A model generated the notes under the pieces. The model was not told the origin of the DNA, did no database searches, and worked only from the letters and a program-made list of their open reading frames with translations. Shown here piece by piece: positions 12,701 through 22,320 of a stretch of 64,000 bases of DNA (its first letter is position 1; every line of letters starts with the position of its first letter). The DNA is taken from contig CM055095.1 of the NCBI GenBank assembly GCA_029204225.1, forward strand, positions 30,567,538-30,631,537, written 5' to 3'. Position numbers and translations under genes: made by a program. The stretch is from Diphasiastrum complanatum (lineage: Eukaryota > Streptophyta > Lycopodiopsida > Lycopodiales > Lycopodiaceae).

Positions 12701-15700
12701 GAGTTTGGGGTCATCAGATCATCCTGAATCGGATGGTCAAACAGAGAGGACAAACCAGCCTATGGAAGATATGCTTCGGGCTTATGTTTCCAGAAGACAG
12801 TCGGATTGGGAAAGGTACCTTCCAATGATTGAGTTTGCGTATAATAGCGCAAAGCACTCAGCGATGGGTTTTAGTCCATTTTCTCTGATGTATGGTTTGC
12901 AGCCTAGGGCTCCCATTTCAGTGGGCCTCAAAGGCCTCAAGATTAAGGCAGCAGTAGATTTTTTGCATGCAAGAGATGTTGCTTGTTGCTCGCGAAAACG
13001 TAAAAATGGCTCAGGATAGAGCCCAATTTTACGCTAATCAAAAGCGACAACCTAGGGTCTATGAGGAGGGGGCTTGGGTATATCTTAGAATCCCAAAAGA
13101 TTCTAAGGTATTAAGGACTGGAAAATGTCCTAAATTATCACCTCGTTACGCAGGACCATTCCGTATAGTAAAGAAACTCCATCGGAATGCGTACCAACTG
13201 GAACTTCCTCAAGGTGTTAAGGTACATCCAGTTTTTCACACTAGTCGTTTAAAGGAAAGACTTGGTGGAAAGGATGACTTAATGCCTCAAGAGGATTTAG
13301 TTCAGCTGGAGGACCTATCATCCTTTGTACCTACTGAACCACAGGCCATTGTTGATGTACGTCAACGTGAGCTCAGGAACCGGTAGGTAACTGAGTACTT
13401 GGTTCGTTGGAAAGGAAGTTCCGAGGACGATGATACTTGGGAGAAGGAACATGACCTTAAACTGAGATTCCCTGGATTCCTTCCTTAGATAAGGAATTTT
13501 TTTAAGGAAGAGGAAATGTTACGGACCAACTCCCTTGGGTCCCAAACCCAGACTTGAGACTGGACGATGACTGGGCCTGTAGACTTGACCGGTGACTCGT
13601 GAACCTGCATGGTTGCCACGTGTCATGATCTAGGTGTGCACATGACTTGGAGTTTCTCTCCTTGGAGGTATACAAGGGGAGGAAGGCTCAATTGCCATCC
13701 ATTCTATCTACCTAGGAGGAGGTGGATGGAGAGCGTGTGCACGGCCAGGATGTTTGCTAGGATGAGGCAGGAGATGGCTGAGAGCCTAGGCGGTGGTATG
13801 GGACGCCGTCTGGGAGGGAGGTCGGATCCAGCTTGATACGGTCACAGGCCAGGGCACGGTGGGTGGACCCGGATTAGGTCCTACGGTGGGATGGAACGTG
13901 AATCGTTCGGTCTCTTGTGGTTAATCGGCACCTGGAGGTTTGCAGTAAGTAAGATTGTAACACCAGGTCAGATTTGTGGGATCTATTTCCCAAAATTACA
14001 GCCATTTATTTTTCTCTGTTTCTTACTGGACATGCTCAATATTCTTTTAGCAACAGCATGAGCTATAGTACATCTCAAAGCCATTTCAGACTGGAATATC
14101 TTAGGGCCATGTCAGTCCCTGGCCCTTTTGTTTTACTGCCCTTTGTTAATGATATGGCTAACAAGACTTTACGCATACAGAAGACCCTCCTTTTAAATTT
14201 TATCAGTAAGTTGCCAAGTGAGCAGAATAGAGCTCTGCACCATGGATGCACCAGAACGCGTTCTGGTGCACCCTGTGTTCTGAAACGCTCATTCAGAACA
14301 GTGGAACGCAGTAATTTTTTATTTTTTAAAAGATATACATTATAGACATATTCTGTATTATATAAACAGTATATTGATTACTTAATGCTGTTTTTTGGCT
14401 ATAAAAACGAAAAAAATCTAAGTTTTAAAAATAATTTCCAACTATTAAAAACAATCAGGAAAATATTATCTGACAAAAATAGTGTTTGAAAGAATTTCAA
14501 AACACTACCATCAGATCCCCCATAAAAACATTTGCAATGAATACTATTTTGCACAAAAAAAAAGCGTTCCTGAACAGTGTTTCGGGCAAATTCCCGGAAC
14601 CCATTGGTCTTGAGTTGTCAATGGCCACTTAACTTGCCAGGCAATGGGGCTGGGTCCAAAAAATACAGTGGACTTGCCCCTACATAGCAAAGAACAACAT
14701 GTGCCAAGTAGTGGCAACTCAAGCCTGGTCTGCAATAAAGGGTCCCATAATGAAATCCCAAACTAAAAAAATGTTAAATTATAATTATTTTTAGCCTCCA
14801 AAGATCAAATATTCAGACGCAGGCATAAGGACACAAGGGTGCGACGGATTTGGGACCACCCATAGTCTGACACTGGCCTTAGACACCTGATAGCAGAGAG
14901 AGAGAGAGAGAGGGGGGGGGGGGTGCGATGGATTTGGGACCACCCATAGTCTAACACTGGCCTTAGACACCTGATAGTGCAGAGAGAGAGAGAGAGAGAG
15001 GATGAGATGGATTTGGGACCACTCTGACACTGTCCTTAGACACCTGATAGTGCAGAGAGAGAGAGAGAGAGAGAGAACCTGCTCAGAGAGTGGTACATCT
15101 GCATCAGCACCACGCATAGCCACTCGTCCAGCTATCACATGTGAATCTGTTTCTAAAATTATCCTGGAAAATTGCAAATTTGGTAGATTCAGCAAACAAA
15201 CCAGGTGCAATAAAAAGTAACTTTGCACAACAAGTATCCATAATCATTGTAACACATACAGAGCATAGATAAGATGACCATACAGCAAAATACTTCCTAG
15301 AACTTCGACATCGAATGGCTTGCTGAATACATTTAAATCAGATCCAGATCAGCACTTAAAATAGCACAAATATGGACTATCTAATCCTTTGGGTTTTTTG
15401 CAAGTTGGAGTGGATTTTTGGAACACATACCCTCCATCAACAATTTCATCTAGACAAAGTAAGACGAGGTCCAAGTTTTCTAACACGGTCTTCTTCTCAA
15501 CACTACTCCTGTTGAAAGAAAACAAAGTCCAATTAATCATTAGTCTAATAATCCACACAAAAAACCAAACTGCAGAAAACGAATTAGTAAAATAATAAAA
15601 GCACCCTAAAACCTGTTGAGATTACAAATCACCAAACAGGTTGCCTGCAGATTATATGGTGCTACTAACTTGCAATCACAATGCATGCACGAAGAGTACT

Positions 15701-18700
15701 GTCTCATGCTCCAAGAGGTGAAGATACTAATGATATGAAAATAAATTATCTCAGAAACAACACTTGTAAAGGATGGCTCATCCCAAACACTTCATTGAAT
15801 TACCAATAAAGGACGACTCAAAATAACGATCCAAATTTAATTTAAGCCGATACAATGTCTGGAGGATTTTTGCACCATCATTTGGCTAGTCCCTCTTCTT
15901 GTTCGAGGAGAGAGCCCACTGACCTAAGTAGCAGAGACACAGCATCAAAAAATCCTTGCAAGACTGTGGCCAAAATCAGCTCATTTTCATCCTCTCCTCC
16001 AGTGACATAGAAGTGCAAATCTGAGATAAACTTGTATACCGCTATATATCCATCAAACATTCCAATTTCAGCTGCACAAAATATAGACACAATAAGAGCA
16101 GTTCTTGTAAAGTTGCGGTATTCCACTCAACACCACATGAGGGAACTTGTTGAATATCTTCAGTTGAGAATTCACAGTAAGTTGAACAAAAGTAAAATCA
16201 AATAGCTACTTTTAAAAAAATTTCATAACCACGTTTCCACACAATACAAAGATGTTATGGATTTGTTTTTGCAGGAGTATTTAAAATCAAGTAAGGTTAA
16301 AGGAGCAGCAAGGAAGTGTTGTTCAAGTTTACTTGTTATATCTCATGTTTGAGCTATTCCATGTGAATGTGTGCAAATTGTCAAGATATGGATAAACTAG
16401 CTACATTGTCTTGCAATATCTTATTGTTGGAGTTGTACTAGCATTCTTGGCTGGTTTTGCTAATGGAAATGAAGCTATTGGAGGTTCATTATGTCACTCA
16501 TTCATGGACAAGTCATCAAGTGTTGATGATATCTTGTGGCAAGATGGAGATGGAGGCTCATTCATGGAGTTTTATGGCACTTTTTCTACAACAAAAATCA
16601 ATGCGTCCAGTAACATCATGTATAGTGCTTTGAACTCAAATTCATTTTCCTCCCACTCACTTTTGAATGGATCAACAAAAAGCTCACAAACTTTCAGTCC
16701 AAATTTTGCTGCTTGTAACGTGAATTATTAACTCATAGAGTGGTTATATATGATTGTCTCAGTTAGAGAAACTTGCACTTAAAATTCTCTAATCTTTTTT
16801 GTGCTTTGTTTGATCCCAAACACCTAGGGACATGATTGTTGCCCCTAGACCATCAACTTCATCATGGATAGCATGGACCAAATGATGTTGTCAATGCCCT
16901 AGAGTAGGTGCAAGTCACATGCACAAACATGTGTCCACATCATAGTTGCAGCGAATCGCGATTTGCTGGGTTTGCGATTCGCGAACTGTTCGCTAGCCGA
17001 GTTGTGTTTAAAAGAAAAACCAGAATATAATAATTTTTGGGCCTCCTCACGGCCAGAATCGTGCTAGCCGTGGACGAGGCAAATTTTTTTAAATGAGCTA
17101 CAGGCGTCCAATCTTCGCGAGTGAATAGTTGGCAGGCATCTACTCGGCAATACAGAGGTGGTGTGCATGGTGCCAGGGGGATCTAAGCTTCGTGGAGAGC
17201 GAAACGATCAATTTCCGATATTCGGTAAGTGTAAGTTGTGAGAGATTTCAACTAGTTTAGTCAAATTTGCTACATTTGTTTATATGGCAATTGAGGCCAA
17301 TTTCATATTAGACTTAGAGTTTGACTTTCAAAGTTATATTAGTCTAAAAGCATTTGAATAAACACTTTTAGAAAGTGTGGGAAACTATAGAACATGAGTT
17401 TTCGAGATTCAAGTTTGAATTAGAATCTAATCCTCATTAATGCTAGGTTTTTCATATGGAGGGAAACCAAAGTTCAAAGTTAGGTTTGGACTTGCTATAA
17501 AAGGATGTAACTCGTGGGAAGAGGAGTCTCTCTCTTATCGCATTCATGCTTATACATGGTTCTCTTGGGTTCTACTATCCATTGGTGCACTATACTTGTG
17601 ATATCTTGCAATTTTGTGTGTAGAATGTTCATTAAATGCTATTTTCAGATCCACATGTGTGAAATATAGTAGCTTACTGTTTTGTACGAACAACAACATT
17701 ATTTTATGTTTTGATTCATGTTTGATCAAGATCTATTAGAGTTTGCATCTCATTCATAGTGTAGATGTTGGGTTTTCTACATTGGCAAGATTGGCGATAT
17801 GTTGTCTTTCTAACCCAAGATCATTTTGTTGATTTGGACCTTGATTGATTTAAAATCTTTCACATGGTATCAGAGGTTGTGTTTCAGCTTATGAAGGAAG
17901 CAATCACATCTATCAATGATTTGGAGAAGATATCAATGCTAGAGCATGCTAGATTGGATTCTACACCAAAATCGAGTTTCTTGCATATGTAGATTGGATA
18001 CTTTGTAGATCATCAAAGGATACTTGGGATGTATTGAGGAAGCTTTATGTAAGTCTACTTCTAGAGTGTCGACCCTAAGAAGGCGAATCTTTTCTTGTTT
18101 GCAAAAGAGTGAAGAGAGTCCAAATCCTTTTGTTTTGAGAGTGAAAGCTTTGAATGATGAGTTAGCTTGCATTGATGAGAGCATTAAGGAATGAGAGTTT
18201 GTTCAAGTTATTCTTAATGGATTGTTGGATGCTCACGCTAACATTGTACAAAGTCTTGCTATTCAAAAAACTTTGCCAAGTTTGATGGATCTTCAAGAGA
18301 TCTTGATCAATGAGGAATATAGGCTTCATGCAAGAGGTGGATCTTCATCAACATCTCAAGTTGGAGAGGAGGCTATTTTCATCAAGGGCAAATTCAAGGG
18401 CAAAAGCAAAATTAAGTGGTCTGAAGGGCAAGATCAAGGGGAGGGTTCTTCAAATGGCAAAAAGAAAGATAGATCAAAGCTCAAGTGCTTCTATTGTGGC
18501 ATCAAAGGACACTTTGCAAGTGAGTGCTACAAGAAGAAGAGAGATCAAGGAGACAAGCAAGGTAATCTAACTCTTATACGCATAAGGGCCCCAATTCCCT
18601 TATAGTCACAATTAATTTACGGATTGTTGGTCTACTGATCTTTTGTGGGCATGACACCAATCATCTTTTATGACAACCTATCAGCCCAAAAGTTGGCAAC

Positions 18701-21700
18701 CAATCCTATTTTTCATGCTAGGAGCAAGCACATTGGGTGTCAGACATCCCATACCACCCGCCTTCTCAATTTTATGCCACCGCCTTTACCTTGTCTTCCA
18801 CATAGCAACTGCTCCTTTGTACTTTGGCAATTTCAGGTCTTTGATAGATGGCAGCTTCCTTGATTTTGAAGGTAAATCTGCCTCTTTTTCACTTGACAAA
18901 GGATCAACTAGTACAATACCCGTTCCACTAGCTCTCTCAAGCTCCTGTGGGGATCTAGTAGACTTCAACCAATCAAGAATCTGTTGATGGATTACTTCCA
19001 TACGATCCACCGTAGCAGCTACCTCTTCGATCCAAAGTATCTCTATGCTCGTACATTTTAATGGATCCATACTAACAAGAATGGTGTTGATCTTGAAAAA
19101 TTAGACACTAATATCGTATGTGACATCCTTTTGGCCCAAGAAACCCTAAAAATCAGGTCTAAAAACTAATTTTCCAACAAGGTACCACTTGCAAATTGCG
19201 AAGCAAAATCTGATTTTTGACTTTTGAAAGCTGAAAAACATTCAAACCCTAATCTGAACCAAAAAAGCACCAATTACAATGTTTTAACATGCTGAAAATC
19301 CCTGATCTGATTCCAGCAGTAGGGTGCATCTGATGTCGGCAGGATCTACGAGTTGCTACAGCTCCAAACAGGCTGTAAAAGTGTGGAAAATTAGCAAAAA
19401 TCTGGAAATTGAACCTTAACCAGGACACCTTTAGTTGCAGAATTCCAGAGAGCTGTAAGACAGCAATTTCAGATGTTGTAAACCCTAATTTTCACTGAAA
19501 TTCTGCTCCAGTAGCTCACAAACCAACCAGCAAAGATTCACCCTTAACTTCTCAAAAATTTCGAAGATTACAGAGGCCCAACTCCAAAGCAAACCAACTG
19601 GTTAACAGCAAATTGTCTAAATCTGAGATTTATCGGATTTGTAGCCCTCTAACCCTCAATGACTTGATTTTCCCTCCACTCTGATACCAAATGTCAAACT
19701 CTCCTCTGTGAACATACCATTCAACCATCCAACAATAGGAAATATGCAAAGTAAAACTTTATTGATTTCTTTCAAATTGTACATATCATGCTCATACAAC
19801 ACTAAAGGACTTGGTTGCTATGTCTCCTCCCAGCCTTTGTTGCAAAGAAAGTGGCACGGGATGCCTTGCCTGGGCTCTAATACCCCAATCCTCAAGCACC
19901 CCCTGACCCTGACACACATCGACACATGGCAAACTCCATGCACAGCCGACACTTGCCACTTGGCTTTACCTCTACACATAGGCAAGCAAGTAGGAGGACC
20001 GTCCAACATGTGTCACTCATACATTGGACTAAGTGTCTCAATAAGCATATGACACGTGTCTGGTCAACTCCTACTTCTCAGGAGGTTAGTTCAACCAATC
20101 CAGATAAATGATTCGTCAACCCAAGCCAGAGCTAAGAATGTCTCTTGAGGTCCAGTACTAACTATTTATAGCTTAATTACAGTGGTCACCACAAGCTGGT
20201 GCCAAGCCATCTCAATACTTACAAGTAATTACAACTGTACAACTGTCATGTAAAACTGTAAATATCGAGACACGGAGTAAAAACTCTAACAAGGAGATGT
20301 TTGCAAGAATGCAGACAGGGTTGGCAAAACACAGGTCATCCGGTCCAGCTCGTTGACATTAGAGCATTAGAAAGATTAATAGGACCATGGCATTCTTGCT
20401 TTGGCTAGTCAATGTCTCTCAATCCTCCAGCCAATTGACCTTGAAGCATTATTAGAAAGATCACTGCCTCTGGTGTTATGATGTTCCTGCTTTGGCTGGT
20501 CAACGTGTCTACATCCTCAGATGTGAATGTGGCCACTTTTCTGCTTCGATATTTAACCACAGTGATTAACCCATAACACCCGGATATTCCTGCATATTAA
20601 GCTACTACTTTCACTACAATACTACTGCTTTATCAATCAAGATAGGAGCATATCAAATGTACAAAGATTGGCAACAGAAAGATAAGAAAACCATATGCTC
20701 TAAGGCAAGCCAACTTTAAACCAACAATTTACAGAGATGGAAGAAAACTAGAAAACCCTATTTTACTTCGATCACTTGCTTCAAAGCTTTCCCCACTTGC
20801 CTTCAGTCCGAGCGCTTGTCCGCTGAGTTTTTGCAAAAATCGATTTTTCAAATGCCAGCTTGGCAGCAAGGTTTGGCCAGTCATCTGAGTAGTACTTCAC
20901 AGCCACCCGTTTGCCTTCAGAATCTAGTAGTAGAATGTTCTTTATCAAAGGAGCAGATACCTGCAGTATGCAATCAGTGTCCAAATATCATACGTTGGTA
21001 TTTACTAACTAAATGAATACTTATTCCGAGATTTGGAGGGCACTTGTTACTCCTTATTCCGAGATTTGGAGGGCACTTGTTACTCCTTATCTGTAGGCCA
21101 GCATCTATGAAAGGTCTTTAAGGAAGAACTTACCTATCCAAAAAGGTAAAACAAGGTGGAACAAAAACAACCGTTTCCTACCTCATTCTATTACAAGGGC
21201 AACCCGCATTCTGACTTTAATACTATCAAAGAGATTTTGCATGCCAGTTCTCGTACATGATTGTGATCACATGAGCTTTCTCGAAGTACAAAAATACGGG
21301 GTGCTTTGTCAAAAAGGACTGAGTCTAGTTTTACACATCACAGCTAGAAATGTCTATCATGAGTGGCTCCAGGGGTATCCGCTAAGACTAGAAGCTGGCT
21401 TCAACAATTTCAGCTACTAACCAGATCCAGATTTAGCTTTTCACTAGAATCTACACTAGTTCTGGAAGCGACAAAGTTCCCGGGCCTGGTGTATGCTTGA
21501 CCTTCATGTAGACTCCAGCCACGAGATGCTTATCAATATACAATCAAGATGTGCATCTATATCATATAAGGTCTGAGTGTTTTCTGATATAAACCTAAAA
21601 CCTCCTCTTAATAACAGGTATGTACATTGTTTTGTGATGCTAAGTTTCCTAACAGATATAAGAATGTCACAATTTTCGCAAACAAATAGCAGAATTTTCC

Positions 21701-21799
21701 TTTGACGCATTTAAGCAAAATGCAGAAGATTACAGAAGAAATCATCCAAAGAAAACCTGCTCGAAAGAATAAGATCTTCAAGGACGTACTTACCTCCAT
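6709..21799 (-). CDS. COPZ: Coatomer subunit zeta (COPI coat), six exons
   Basis: Small zeta subunit of the COPI coat, which buds vesicles for Golgi-to-ER and intra-Golgi transport; it pairs with gamma-COP and has the sigma-adaptin longin fold. Minus-strand exons: 21799-21794 (Met-Glu), 20960-20801, 16071-15924, 15508-15431, 15163-15079, 6768-6709. They sum to 537 nt, i.e. 178 codons plus TAG, the usual family length. Family blocks in order: [20 protein letters not shown] (from residue 9), SARTE (51-55), [19 protein letters not shown] (68-86), [13 protein letters not shown] (93-105), [17 protein letters not shown] (115-131), [11 protein letters not shown] (138-148) and [15 protein letters not shown] (164-178). 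All codon phases agree across the five introns. Acceptors are all AG. Donors are GTAAGT, GCAAGT (a GC-AG intron), GTCAGT, GTATGT and GTTCTC. The start was chosen because ATGGAG is followed at once by GTAAGT and joins in frame to the conserved exon. Introns 2 and 5 hold retrotransposons. The gene looks intact. Confidence 0.95.
8881..10290 (-). pseudogene. Gypsy reverse transcriptase and RNase H (broken)
   Basis: Reads from 10290 downwards. Reverse transcriptase begins with [19 protein letters not shown] and [20 protein letters not shown]. It breaks frame near 10085 and has a stop near 9940, then runs in one frame from 9856: [16 protein letters not shown], then the active-site box [14 protein letters not shown] (YLDD) and [11 protein letters not shown]. 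Another frame break near 9300 separates LETDASDYG from RNase H ([57 protein letters not shown]). It stops at 8881, where the inversion breakpoint lies, just before the integrase it should be joined to. Confidence 0.9.
10291..10977 (-). pseudogene. Gypsy protease region, gag missing
   Basis: Frame reading [20 protein letters not shown] and then [14 protein letters not shown], the C-terminal half of a retropepsin-like domain (ILG-x-x-W-F motif), followed by a linker ending [11 protein letters not shown], the usual lead-in to gypsy reverse transcriptase. The catalytic D-S/T-G is not visible. The first 60 residues are arginine-rich and unlike gag, so sequence upstream has been deleted or replaced. 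Confidence 0.7.
11610..12029 (-). repeat. Chromovirus 5' LTR (inverted) and primer site
   Basis: Minus-strand LTR, TGTTAGAGACCC at 12029 to TTGTAACA at 11610. Inside, towards lower coordinates, comes a GTATCAGAGCCACTGCATGC primer site at about 11605-11586. It matches 13517-13962 in reverse orientation. Outer flank on minus is CCAGG (12034-12030), the target duplication. Confidence 0.9.
12089..13489 (+). pseudogene. Gypsy integrase with chromodomain
   Basis: Integrase: HHCC zinc site ([15 protein letters not shown], then CAQC), catalytic core with D (SMDFVVGLP), D (VSDRDPKF) and E ([10 protein letters not shown]), then the GPY region ([13 protein letters not shown]). A frame change near 13000 separates the core from the C-terminal part (12967-13386). 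After an in-frame TAG at 13384 a chromodomain follows: [20 protein letters not shown]. Chromodomains steer integration to heterochromatin. The frame opens at the junction with the inverted flank, so it has no start of its own. Confidence 0.9.
13517..13962 (+). repeat. Chromovirus 3' LTR
   Basis: TGTTACGGACCAAC to TTGTAACA, preceded by the polypurine tract and followed by CCAGG (13963-13967). 446 bp. Confidence 0.9.
14247..14270. repeat. 24-bp perfect palindrome
   Basis: TGCACCAGAACG followed by its exact reverse complement. A second inverted pair (GTTCTGAA / TTCAGAAC) follows at 14277-14299, and related GCGTTC and GAACAGTG words recur near 14567-14585. This may mark a small decayed DNA transposon at about 14240-14600 in COPZ intron 5. 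Confidence 0.7.
14839..15078. repeat. Minisatellite with GA blocks next to COPZ exon 5
   Basis: Three copies of an approximately 80-bp unit (GGATTTGGGACCAC...TTAGACACCTGATAG), each followed by a GA run of varying length. Units begin near 14841, 14925 and 15004. The last GA run abuts the 5' splice site of COPZ exon 5. Confidence 0.9.
16951..16982. repeat. Short GC-rich inverted repeat
   Basis: GCGAATCGC at 16951-16959 pairs with GCGATTCGC at 16974-16982, loop 14 nt. Lies in COPZ intron 2. Function unknown. Confidence 0.6.
17230..18737 (+). mobile_element. Copia fragment in COPZ intron 2
   Basis: A plus-strand LTR of about 635 bp (start uncertain, near 17230) ends TTTCACA at 17864, followed by TGGTATCAGAGG, the primer site. 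A decayed gag follows. After a large deletion comes the end of copia RNase H near 18650-18730 ([26 protein letters not shown]). It joins abruptly to an opposite-facing gypsy piece near 18738. The LTR block around 17545-17680 is also present at 52440-52600. Confidence 0.75.
18222..18605 (+). pseudogene. Copia gag with zinc knuckle
   Basis: Frame of 127 codons with the copia gag end: [18 protein letters not shown], a lysine-rich linker, then the CCHC knuckle [14 protein letters not shown] (residues about 88-101), which binds element RNA. The upstream part of gag (from about 17890) is broken by stops. Belongs to the copia fragment at 17230. Confidence 0.8.
18738..20292 (-). mobile_element. Gypsy 5' fragment (LTR, primer site, gag start)
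   Basis: Minus strand. The LTR runs from TGTTAGAG at 20292 to TTTGACA at 19692 (601 bp), then TTTGGTATCAGAGTGG (19691 downwards) as primer site, a leader of about 600 bp, and a gag start at 19070-18786. It is cut off at about 18738 by the copia piece. No 3' part is present in the window. Confidence 0.75.
18786..19070 (-). pseudogene. Gypsy gag N-terminal fragment
   Basis: 94-codon frame starting [20 protein letters not shown] and ending [20 protein letters not shown]. The R-K-L-P...L-P-K-Y-K-G pattern is the lead-in to the gypsy gag domain. Its position, one leader length behind an LTR and primer site, supports this. The rest of gag is absent. Confidence 0.6.
21021..21086. repeat. 33-bp tandem duplication in COPZ intron 1
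   Basis: Two exact copies of a 33-bp unit beginning TTATTCCGAGATTTGG. Confidence 0.9.
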
Positions 21800-22320
21800 G
21801 ACCAACGAACTGAGAATAACTTCACACAACAATGTCTCGTTCAGTCTCTGTCATCACCAATTGCTGTTGTTATACAATGAGCCAGAAACCAAGCCTTTCC
21901 AATTGACAGATCTTCAAGGCAATTACATTTTGACTCAGAAAAAACCATTTAATTCAACGGCAAACAAACAAGAACACCCTAGATTGACAAATCTATCTTC
22001 AGCTACTCTTTCTGACAATGTCGCAAGTATAATTTCAGGAAACAACCTACAGCATTTTGATTGATTAGCGAGAAATTTTTCCACAGAAAGCCAACAAAAT
22101 TCTAACAAAAACTGACCAGTCTTGAGAGTGCAGATTTATCAGCTCCCGATCAAGGTATCCTCCTGTAGATCTTCACACTCTGTCTGGATCTGGCAGATTT
22201 TACAGAAATTTCGAATAGATTTGTGAAGAAAACGCAGACGAAGAAGCAACAGACAGAAAATGCGCCTCTCTCTTCCCCTTATTATTTAGATCTGACAGCT
22301 GAGCTAGTGGTCATATGCCC
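21800..22320 (-). promoter_or_regulatory. Probable COPZ 5' UTR and promoter region
   Basis: Lies directly upstream of the COPZ start codon on the minus strand. It includes a pyrimidine-rich stretch on plus (CCTCTCTCTTCCCC, about 22264-22277), i.e. GA-rich on the coding strand, as is common near plant transcription starts. No certain TATA box or start site, and a 5' UTR intron cannot be excluded. Confidence 0.4.

Larger units (their letters stand above)
8880..13967. mobile_element. Ty3/gypsy chromovirus, 5' half inverted, inside COPZ intron 5
   Basis: The right half (12089-13962, plus) carries integrase, chromodomain, polypurine tract (TAAGGAAGAGGAAA, ending 13516) and 3' LTR. The left half (12029-8881, minus) carries 5' LTR, primer site, protease, reverse transcriptase and RNase H. 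The LTRs face opposite ways. The base pairs just outside each LTR agree: CCAGG follows the 3' LTR at 13963-13967, and CCAGG (read on minus, 12034-12030) precedes the 5' LTR. So this is one insertion with a 5-bp target duplication, in which the segment from RNase H through the 5' LTR plus roughly 50-60 bp of flank was later inverted. Gag is missing: only about 600 bp separate primer site and protease. Pol has frameshifts and stops, so the element is dead. Confidence 0.85.

Noticed and set aside
16411-16731. 106-codon plus-strand frame with a hydrophobic start resembling a signal peptide, inside COPZ intron 2
   Set aside because: It begins at TTG with a stop just upstream, has no early ATG, no recognisable domain, and lies antisense in an intron.
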